Below are positions 28,026 to 35,363 of a stretch of 64,000 nt of DNA, one piece after another. The stretch lies in assembly GCA_040902445.1 (NCBI GenBank), contig JBBDXJ010000270.1, positions 1 to 64,000 of the forward strand. Reading direction: 5' to 3'. This DNA comes from Chryseosolibacter sp040902445 (GTDB taxonomy: Bacteria; Bacteroidota; Bacteroidia; Cytophagales; Cyclobacteriaceae). The position numbers and the translations under genes are program-made. The first letter of the stretch is position 1, and every line of letters begins with the position of its first letter. The notes beneath the pieces were generated by a model. The model had not been told where the DNA came from and searched no databases. It worked only from the letters and a program-made list of their open reading frames with translations.

Positions 28026-28351
28026 CTCGTGCGCTCTTCTCGTGGATGAACTCACAAGCAATGCGGTACTGCGGCTGGCGCTTACTAATTTGGCAGAGAA
28101 ATGTATAAGTACAAAAGAAAAATAAGTAGCAGTCATTTTGAAGATTCAACTGGGCGTAAAAGTATTGTCAAGGGTGGTAAAAAAGGAAGGCGGGTACTGG
28201 TATTTTTCCCATCCTTTCCGAGGAGGGGATAGTTCACGCGAGTGAACTTGCGTGGTGCAAACCGTAACCTCCGACCTATTTTGGAACTAACACAATTTTG
28301 TCATACTTTGATGATGTGACCTTTCCGTAATAAGTAACAACGGTTATCATT

Positions 28352-30136
28352 ATGAACTGGACCCAGGTAATCGACCCCTTTAATAACATCGGCTTGTCAG
28401 CGTTGGTCGCGCTGATCCCCATCCTCTTTATTTTTTGGGCCCTGATAATAAAAAAAATGAAGGGCTATCAGGCCAGCCTGACCGCCACAATAATTGCAAT
28501 CATCATTGCTGTTCTGGTATATGGGATGCCAGTAAAACTGGCGTTGCTTTCCACGGGTCATGGCATTTTGTACGGTTTATTTCCTATTTGCTGGATAGTC
28601 TTAACTGCCGTCTTTTTATTTAATATTACCGTGAAAAGCGGTCAGTTTGAAGTGATCAAACACTTTATGGCTTCTATCACTTCAGACAGAAGATTGCAGG
28701 CATTGCTGATCGCATTTTCATTCGGATCTTTTCTGGAAGGTACCGCCGGGTTTGGAGCTCCCGTGGCCATCACTGCCGCGATGCTCGTGGGACTGGGCTT
28801 CAACCCTCTGTATGCTGCGGGAATATGCCTGATCGCGAATACCGCCCCCGTTGCGTTTGGGGCAATCGGCATTCCTATTACGGTTGCGTCCCAGGTTTCA
28901 GGAATTCCTGAAATGGCTATTTCTCAAATGGTAGGAAGAACACTTCCCATCTTATCGGTTGTTCTGCCTTTTTATCTCGTCGTGTTAATGTCCGGCGTCA
29001 GAAAGACAAGAGAAGTATTACCAGCCATTTTGGTTTCGGGAATTTCTTTTGCTTTCCTGCAATGGTCGACCTCTAACTACCTCGGTCCGGCCCTTCCGGA
29101 TGTCATCGCCGGCATCGGCTCGATCGTATGTCTCATCGCGCTCTTAAAGTTCTGGAAACCAAAAACCATCTGGCGGTTTAATGACGAAGTGCCGCCTGTG
29201 ATCGATACCAATATCCACTACTCGCTTGGACAGATAGTCAGGGCGTGGTCTCCCTTCCTGCTTTTGACCATTCTTATTATAGCCTGGGGCATTCAACCTA
29301 TTAAGGATGCCTTGAATTCCGTGGGCTTTTTGCAATTCGAAGTCCCGCAGATCCACAATGTTATTGTAAACAGAAACGGAACGGAATTGCCGCAAATTTT
29401 TAGATTCAATTATTTATCCGCCTCCGGAACTGCCATCTTCGTCACCTGTTTAATTGCCATGCCCCTTGTAGGTATCAGTTTTCGTCAGGGCCTGCAAATA
29501 TTTGGATCGACACTTCAGCAGCTGAAATTTCCCATCATTACGATCGCCGCGGTGTTAGGCTTCGCTTATATTGTTAATGCGTCGGGTATTACCATAACTC
29601 TCGCGGAAGCCCTTGCGAATACAGGTTTCCTCTTTCCGTTCTTTGCTCCAGTGTTAGGTTGGCTGGGAGTTTTTATTACGGGATCGGATACTTCAGCAAA
29701 TGCTTTGTTTGCAAAACTGCAGTATGAGACGGCCACGGCCATCGGGGTAGATCCGGTCGTGACTGTATCGGCCAATGTTTCAGGAGGTGTTGTTGGAAAA
29801 ATGATCTCTCCCCAGTCGATCGCGGTGGCAGCCGCGGCGGGACAACTCGTCGGAAAGGAGTCAGATCTCTTCCGATTTACAGTCAAGCACAGTTTCTATA
29901 TGCTGATCTTTATTTGCTTAATCGTATTGTCCCAGGCGTATCTGTTTCAGTGGCTGATCCCCACCTACCGGATGTTGGACGCAAACACAATTGTTTCTAT
30001 TTCCAATGCGCCACTCGGGTTTATTTATCTGCTGATATGCGCTGTAGTGTTGGTTATCTTTGCGGTGGCTGTTCGTTTGGCCAACAAGCGAAAAACTGAT
30101 AATCCTGAAGTTTCAAAGGTCAATCCTGCAAAATAG
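28352..30136 (+). CDS. lctP: L-lactate permease family transporter
   Basis: A 594-residue polytopic inner-membrane protein with about 13-14 hydrophobic segments. It has hallmarks of the lactate permease (LctP/LldP) family: SFGSFLEGTAGFGAPVAITA, NTAPVAFGAIGIP, FITGSDTSANALFAKLQ and GGVVGKMISPQSIAVA. The length is slightly above the typical 550. It would import lactate or glycolate with protons. No lactate dehydrogenase is adjacent. The next gene, a sodium/solute symporter, lies 178 bases away behind a tandem repeat, so the two may be transcribed separately. Confidence 0.95.
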   Translation: MNWTQVIDPFNNIGLSALVALIPILFIFWALIIKKMKGYQASLTATIIAIIIAVLVYGMPVKLALLSTGHGILYGLFPICWIVLTAVFLFNITVKSGQFEVIKHFMASITSDRRLQALLIAFSFGSFLEGTAGFGAPVAITAAMLVGLGFNPLYAAGICLIANTAPVAFGAIGIPITVASQVSGIPEMAISQMVGRTLPILSVVLPFYLVVLMSGVRKTREVLPAILVSGISFAFLQWSTSNYLGPALPDVIAGIGSIVCLIALLKFWKPKTIWRFNDEVPPVIDTNIHYSLGQIVRAWSPFLLLTILIIAWGIQPIKDALNSVGFLQFEVPQIHNVIVNRNGTELPQIFRFNYLSASGTAIFVTCLIAMPLVGISFRQGLQIFGSTLQQLKFPIITIAAVLGFAYIVNASGITITLAEALANTGFLFPFFAPVLGWLGVFITGSDTSANALFAKLQYETATAIGVDPVVTVSANVSGGVVGKMISPQSIAVAAAAGQLVGKESDLFRFTVKHSFYMLIFICLIVLSQAYLFQWLIPTYRMLDANTIVSISNAPLGFIYLLICAVVLVIFAVAVRLANKRKTDNPEVSKVNPAK

Positions 30137-30226
30137 CCTAGAAATAATTGGGTAGTGTGTCAGTCAATTATTGAAAATATTGTAAATGTACATATTACAC
30201 TTAATTAAAATAATGTATCTTGAATC

Positions 30227-30311
30227 CTGATTACTAACCACTGATTACCGATTCCGATTACAGAATACTGAATACATACCGAATACTGAATACTGAATAC
30301 TGAATACTGAA
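30227..30311. repeat. Degenerate short tandem repeat (GAATACT / GATTAC units)
   Basis: About 85 bases made of imperfect 7-base units (CTGATTAC, then several GAATACT copies at 30275-30310). The repeat ends four bases before the GTG start of the symporter gene, so it replaces the normal ribosome-binding region. A related array lies at 47890-48019. Confidence 0.85.
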
Positions 30312-30314
30312 GCC

Positions 30315-32069
30315 GTGGGTCACATTACATTTATAGACTGGGCCGTCATCCTGTTATACTTCGCCATTGTGGCAGGTGTCTCGTACTGGGCAGTACGGAG
30401 GAAAAAGAATTCTGCTGAAGATTATTTTCTCGCGGGCCGTCACCTTGGTTGGTTTGTTGTAGGGGCTTCGATTTTTGCATCGAATATCGGATCGGAACAC
30501 CTCGTAGGACTCTCAGGCTCCGGGGCCACCGATGGTGTTGCACTGGCGCACTATGAACTTCATGCGTGGTGTTTGCTCGTACTGGGGTGGGTGATGGTTC
30601 CGTTTTATATGCGATCGAAAGTTTTCACCATGCCTGAATTTCTGGAAAGACGTTTTAATCCCCAGGCCAGAACCGTATTATCGATTATTTCATTGGTTGC
30701 CTATGTTTTAACGAAGATAGCAGTAGGGATTTTTGCGGGTGGAATTGTATTCGCTGTGTTGTTGCCGGAAATCGGATTTCTCGGGCTCGATAGTTTCTGG
30801 GTGGGATCTATTTTGGTAATCGTACTGACTGGTGTTTATACGGTGATCGGGGGTATGCGTGCCGTAGCCTACACTGAAGCTTTGCAAACTATTGTACTTA
30901 TCCTTGGCTCCTTACTGGTCACGATCTACGGGTTGGATGCACTGGGTGGGTGGGATCGGCTTCGCGAAATCTGTGGTTCTGAAATGTTTAATCTCTGGAA
31001 ACCCCTTGTTCCCGATGGAATGGAAAGTACGTGGGCACCTGTGCGCGAGACTGGAAAAATTGCATGGTATTTTAATGACAACTATCCATGGCTGGGAATG
31101 TTGTTTTGCGCTCCCATTATCGGACTATGGTACTGGTGTACTGACCAATATATAGTACAACGAACACTTGGAGCTCCGAATGAAACGGAAGCAAGGCGCG
31201 GTTCGATCTTCGCTTCTTTTCTGAAACTACTTCCCGTTTTTATTTTTATTATTCCGGGGATGATCTGTTTTGCTTTGGGTAAATCGGGCGAGGTTCCCGC
31301 GATGCAACAAGCCTTATTCAATGAGCAGGGAGAGTTGATTCGCGATAATGCACAGCAAGCATTTCCCATGCTGGTGATCCATGTGCTGCCCACGGGAGTC
31401 CGAGGAATTGTAGTCGCGGGATTACTTGCAGCTTTGATGAGCTCCTTAGCCGGCGTCTTCAATGCGTGTTCCACTTTGTTCACGATGGATTTTTATTCTC
31501 GATTCAGGCCCAATGCCTCACAACAACAACTAGTTTGGATCGGAAGGGTGGCTACGGGTGTGATGGTGGTGATCGGGCTATTATGGATACCTGTCATCCA
31601 GGGAGGTAAAGGTTTATACGATTATCTCCAGGGTATCCAGGCGTACCTTGCACCACCAATTTTTGTAGTTTTCTTTTTTGGTATTTTTTTCAAAAGACTG
31701 AATGGACCGGGTTGTCTCGCCGCGTTACTGGTTGGTTTTGCAATGGGTTTATTCAGACTTGCGGTGGATACGCCGATGAAACTTTCCGCAAATTTCGCTT
31801 ATGACGAGGGATCATTTTTCTGGATCATCAACAACATTTTTTTTCAATATTACAGCCTTCTGATCACACTTGTTTGCGTGGCGGTTTTTGTGGGCGTCAG
31901 CTATTCAACCGCGGCTCCTTCCTATGAAAAGATCAGCGGATTGACATTCGCTACCCTGACCGAAGCTGATAAAATAAAGACAAGGAGAAGCTGGGAATCA
32001 AAGGATGTCATTTCATCTTTGATCGTGATCGGCCTGATCGCTGCGGCATATTTGTATTTCACGGGATAA
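30315..32069 (+). CDS. Sodium:solute symporter (SSS family, SGLT-like)
   Basis: A 584-residue membrane protein of the SSS family with about 14 hydrophobic segments. Typical family marks are SAEDYFLAGRHLGWFVVGAS near the start, FASNIGSEHLVGLSGSG in the first helices (sodium/sugar site of the vSGLT type), GGMRAVAYTEALQ and LMSSLAGVFNACSTLF. It imports a sugar or related solute driven by sodium. The start is a GTG immediately after the tandem repeat, with no ATG nearby to replace it, so the start is chosen because the first helix follows at once. It probably supplies a product of the surrounding hydrolases. Confidence 0.93.
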   Translation: MGHITFIDWAVILLYFAIVAGVSYWAVRRKKNSAEDYFLAGRHLGWFVVGASIFASNIGSEHLVGLSGSGATDGVALAHYELHAWCLLVLGWVMVPFYMRSKVFTMPEFLERRFNPQARTVLSIISLVAYVLTKIAVGIFAGGIVFAVLLPEIGFLGLDSFWVGSILVIVLTGVYTVIGGMRAVAYTEALQTIVLILGSLLVTIYGLDALGGWDRLREICGSEMFNLWKPLVPDGMESTWAPVRETGKIAWYFNDNYPWLGMLFCAPIIGLWYWCTDQYIVQRTLGAPNETEARRGSIFASFLKLLPVFIFIIPGMICFALGKSGEVPAMQQALFNEQGELIRDNAQQAFPMLVIHVLPTGVRGIVVAGLLAALMSSLAGVFNACSTLFTMDFYSRFRPNASQQQLVWIGRVATGVMVVIGLLWIPVIQGGKGLYDYLQGIQAYLAPPIFVVFFFGIFFKRLNGPGCLAALLVGFAMGLFRLAVDTPMKLSANFAYDEGSFFWIINNIFFQYYSLLITLVCVAVFVGVSYSTAAPSYEKISGLTFATLTEADKIKTRRSWESKDVISSLIVIGLIAAAYLYFTG

Positions 32070-32105
32070 TCACGCGGTCATATTGCATAGATATAAGGTC
32101 GTGTC

Positions 32106-32582
32106 TTATGCTTTCAATAACTGCGGCTGATCCTCGAAGAACAAATGGTCGGTGGAAATTTTTGACAACTCCTCACTCACTCCAAAATTATAGGTTAGAA
32201 GTGTAATGTTGATCTTTTCATCATCCTTTCTTGCCACCTGGATGGCAGGAACAAAATCTATATCACCCGATGACAGGACGACCTCATACTTTTTCAACGC
32301 GTAATAAACCAAATAAGACCCGATGGCGACATCCACTTGTCTTTGCGCACCACCTTCCATCTGATAAAGGTTTACAACAAAGCCCGCTTTTTTCATCGTA
32401 TAATAAAACTGATTCAGACCAAAATCCACGCCGTGTGAATCAACACTATTAAATATGATAGGAAGACATGATGCCTTGAACTTTGTTTCCAGGAAATTTT
32501 TGGTGGCCAGATAGTCGAGCTTGCCCCGGCCTTTGCTTGCCTTCGTTACATATCCGACGTCTATCAGCCAGGCCAGGTGCAT
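32106..32582 (-). CDS. NYN-domain (LabA/PIN-like) ribonuclease
   Basis: A 158-residue cytosolic protein matching the NYN domain, a PIN-fold nuclease. The acidic metal-site positions are Asp8 (WLIDVG), Asp84 (QVDVAI) and Asp107/Asp109 (SSGDIDFVPAI), the pattern found in LabA-type proteins. It ends shortly after the domain, so no C-terminal OST-HTH is fused. The Gly-Asn usually following the first Asp is replaced by Val-Gly. It lies convergent with the symporter gene and 54 bases downstream of the TetR gene on the same strand, which suggests co-transcription with that regulator. The RNA target is unknown. Confidence 0.85.
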   Translation of the reverse strand: MHLAWLIDVGYVTKASKGRGKLDYLATKNFLETKFKASCLPIIFNSVDSHGVDFGLNQFYYTMKKAGFVVNLYQMEGGAQRQVDVAIGSYLVYYALKKYEVVLSSGDIDFVPAIQVARKDDEKINITLLTYNFGVSEELSKISTDHLFFEDQPQLLKA

Positions 32583-32636
32583 TATGAGGATATTAAAACC
32601 ATTATCCGCGAATTAATATAGAACAAATTTCTGTGC

Positions 32637-33242
32637 CTATTGCGATTTTGTTTCGGAACAACAGAGCCCGTTCCACAACAATTGTGAAAAGAATTCAGGT
32701 TGTAGCTTCAGATCGTTAAAATCCGAAGCGGAACTCATCTTTGCTGCGCTCAGAACGTTTGAATGAAAGATCGCAGCCAGTGTCTCTCTATTCTCAAGTG
32801 GACAATCGGGATGTGTAAAGAGCTGGATGAGCGGTGTGGAATTTCCAGGATGGATCACCCGCGGTTCCTTTTGCGAAACCTTTATGGTTTCAAATTGCTC
32901 CATGAAAGCAATTACATCGGGATTTCTAGTGTAGTATTTGTACAACGCGGTCCATACCTGGAAAAAACTTTCCTTGAAACTTCTGCTTTTTTCTCCGGCA
33001 TCTGCGATTACCCGGATTATTCTGGACGTCAGCATTGCAGACATTTCGCACAATAAGTTTTCTCGCGTATTAAAAATATTTTCTATCAGCCGACTGCTCA
33101 TTTTTGAAAGGAAAGCAATCTCGGCCAGTGGTGTTCCCTGAAATTTCCCCGCTTTCAGGAGTTTGAGAGACGCTTCGAAAATTGCATTCTTCTCCATCGC
33201 TAAAATATCCGTTTTCATTTTATTATTATTGTTCATTATCAT
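32637..33242 (-). CDS. TetR/AcrR-family transcriptional regulator
   Basis: A 201-residue protein. The N-terminal helix-turn-helix of the TetR type is seen in residues 15-60 (IFEASLKLLKAGKFQGTPLAEIAFLS, with RLIENIFNTRENLL as recognition helix and exit). The C-terminal ligand-binding half is alpha-helical and unrecognised. The initial Met-Ile-Met-Asn stretch is rich in Asn/Lys, so translation may start a few codons later (Met9). The downstream neighbour is the NYN nuclease. Nothing in the 399-base upstream region was identified as its operator. Confidence 0.82.
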   Translation of the reverse strand: MIMNNNNKMKTDILAMEKNAIFEASLKLLKAGKFQGTPLAEIAFLSKMSSRLIENIFNTRENLLCEMSAMLTSRIIRVIADAGEKSRSFKESFFQVWTALYKYYTRNPDVIAFMEQFETIKVSQKEPRVIHPGNSTPLIQLFTHPDCPLENRETLAAIFHSNVLSAAKMSSASDFNDLKLQPEFFSQLLWNGLCCSETKSQ

Positions 33243-33641
33243 TCTTTACAAATTCAGCTAATATTCGAATTCGCTAACCTTAGCCGACTCCAAAATATCG
33301 CTCCTCATTTTGATTTTTCAAAAATAATATAACCGGGGGACTGGATGTCGTTTAATTTCTTCAAGGCGGTACTTTCACTATGTCAAATGACTTAAGCGTC
33401 TTTAAGATTGCTATAAGAAGCCGGAGGTGCCGGAGTGAAATTTTCCGGGACATAAAGAACCAGTATTTTCCCGCATTCGAATGCAAAGAGGAATCCTCGC
33501 GGTTTAGTGGCTAGAGCTGATCACTAATCCAGTCTGGTTTTGAACTTGCCAGTAGAGAATAGTTTTCCAAATAGAAAAGTTTGCTTTTCAGATCGCGTCA
33601 CCTGCATTCGATTGTAATGGATCTGCCAGCCAAAATGTAAA
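33243..33641. other. Intergenic region of 399 bases without visible features
   Basis: It separates the TetR gene start from the stop of the DUF1501 gene. It has no open frame of protein-like composition, no repeat and no strong hairpin. It probably contains the TetR promoter, but none can be located with confidence. Confidence 0.45.
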
Positions 33642-35117
33642 TCAGGCTACGATCTCTGAAATTACTTTTCCTGACACATCGGTCAACCGGAAAGGGCGAC
33701 CCTGAAACTGATACGTAAGTTTTTCATGGTCAAACCCGAGTTGATTCAGGATCGTGGCCTGGACATCATGCACAGATACTTTGCCGCTGACAGGATAATA
33801 TCCGATCTCATCGGTTTCTCCCCAGCTCATTCCCTGCTTGATTCCACCGCCGGCCATCCATATCGTAAAGGCTTCTACGTGATGATCACGACCAAGGAAA
33901 GGATTGTTTTTATTTTCACGATTTTCCTGCATGGGTGTTCGACCAAACTCACCTCCCCATACCACGAGCGTTTCTTCCAGTAGCCCGCGTTGTTTCAGAT
34001 CGAGGATAAGGGCGGTCATGGCTCGGTCGATTTCGCGGCATTTGTTTTTTAGACCGATATCGATGGCCCCATCTGCACTGGTACCATGGGTATCCCAACC
34101 CCAGTCGAATAGTTGAACAAAACGAACGCCCTGCTCCACCAGTTTTCGCGCCAGCAAACAATTGTTTGAGAAAGAGGCTTTTCCTGGAGTCGTTCCATAT
34201 AATTGATGAATGTAGTCAGGCTCATTATTGATGTTCATCACTTCGGGCACAGAAACCTGCATGCGGAAGGCCATTTCATATTGAGCAATTCGCGTAAGCG
34301 TTTCAGGATCCTTAAAGACATCGAAATGCTGGCGATTGGCTTCATTGATGGCATCGATCATTTTCTTTTTCATCTCGCGGTCAATGCCATCAGGGTCGCT
34401 GAGAAATAAAACAGGATCACCTTCCGACCGGCACTGCACTCCCTGATAAACAGATGGGAGGAATCCGCTTCCCCACACGCTTTTTCCCGCGTCCGGGGTT
34501 TTGCCACCGGAGGTTAGCACCACAAATCCTGGTAGGTTGCTGTTCTCTGTTCCCAATCCATACGTCACCCATGAGCCCATGCTAGGTCTTCCGAGTCTGG
34601 GTGAGCCTGAGTGTACGAATAGTTGCGCCGGCGCGTGGTTGAATTGATCGGTATAAACACCTTTCAGGAACGACACTTCATCGGCGATCTGTGCGAAGTG
34701 CGGCAGGTTTTCCGAAACGTATGCTCCGGATTCACCTCTTTGCTTAAAGACCGCCTGTGGTCCAAGCATTTTTGGTACGCCTCGGATGAAAGCAAAACGT
34801 TTTCCTTCCAGCAGCGAAGGTGGACAAAGTTGATTGTTGAGTTTTTGAAGTTCTGGCTTGTAGTCAAACAGCTCCAGCTGCGACGGCGCTCCGGCCATAT
34901 GCATGTAGATCACACGCTTGGCCTTTCCTGGAAAATGAGGAGGCCTCGGAGCCATTGGGCCGGCAATGGATGACACATCTTTTGGTCCGTTTTTCGGCGC
35001 GCAACTGCCCATCAAAGTACCCAGCGCTGCAGCACCCAGGCCCGCGGCGCTTTCCATTAAGAAATGCCTGCGGGAGATCTGCCGGAGGATTTCAAAGTTT
35101 AGATTGTGTTTATCCAT
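33642..35117 (-). CDS. DUF1501 (sulfatase-like fold) Tat-exported lipoprotein
   Basis: The 491-residue protein starts with a twin-arginine signal (QISRRHFLMESAAGLGAAAL) that ends in a lipobox-like GSC, so it is probably an exported lipoprotein. The body is the DUF1501 fold, related to alkaline phosphatase and sulfatases: VIYMHMAGAPSQLELFDYKP, then FSNNCLLARKLVEQGVRFVQL, DWGWDTHG, VVWGGEFGRTP and GRDHHVEAF, which supply likely metal ligands. It is transcribed after the cytochrome/DUF1549/DUF1553 gene and is paired with it, an arrangement abundant in Planctomycetes and Verrucomicrobia. The biochemical function of the pair has not been established. Confidence 0.88.
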   Translation of the reverse strand: MDKHNLNFEILRQISRRHFLMESAAGLGAAALGTLMGSCAPKNGPKDVSSIAGPMAPRPPHFPGKAKRVIYMHMAGAPSQLELFDYKPELQKLNNQLCPPSLLEGKRFAFIRGVPKMLGPQAVFKQRGESGAYVSENLPHFAQIADEVSFLKGVYTDQFNHAPAQLFVHSGSPRLGRPSMGSWVTYGLGTENSNLPGFVVLTSGGKTPDAGKSVWGSGFLPSVYQGVQCRSEGDPVLFLSDPDGIDREMKKKMIDAINEANRQHFDVFKDPETLTRIAQYEMAFRMQVSVPEVMNINNEPDYIHQLYGTTPGKASFSNNCLLARKLVEQGVRFVQLFDWGWDTHGTSADGAIDIGLKNKCREIDRAMTALILDLKQRGLLEETLVVWGGEFGRTPMQENRENKNNPFLGRDHHVEAFTIWMAGGGIKQGMSWGETDEIGYYPVSGKVSVHDVQATILNQLGFDHEKLTYQFQGRPFRLTDVSGKVISEIVA

Positions 35118-35239
35118 ATTATTTGCCGTTCAAATTTAAGGTTTTGCTCGCAAAGTTCTTGTTCAGTGTTTTGTCAAAATGTTCCGTGCTCACGAAGGGC
35201 GCAGTTTTGTTATTCTTCCTTTGTCTCTTGCTTCGTGCC

Positions 35240-35356
35240 TTAGCGTGAGCCAAAACCTTTCTCATCCTTTTGCGCCTGACAAAGGTCCTTCGCGCCTTTG
35301 CGTGCGACCAACCTTCGCGCCTTTTCTTTGCGCCTTTGCGCCTTTGCGAGCCATCA
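35240..35356. repeat. Degenerate TTTGCGCC repeats
   Basis: The spacer between the DUF1501 and cytochrome genes contains several imperfect copies of CCTTTGCG(C) (e.g. CTTTGCGCCTTTGCGCCTTTGCG at 35330-35350), with further diverged copies around 35268 and 35297. Related dispersed text appears near 57266 and 63380. No gene is seen. Confidence 0.75.
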
Positions 35357-35363
35357 TTTAACC

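Noticed and set aside
28026..28125. Open frame continuing after the VOC fragment stop
   Set aside because: Reads through in another frame with no similarity to the missing half of the VOC fold.
35240..35356. Possible small gene between the DUF1501 and cytochrome genes
   Set aside because: The frames consist of repeat-derived text (CCTTTGCG units) without protein-like composition.
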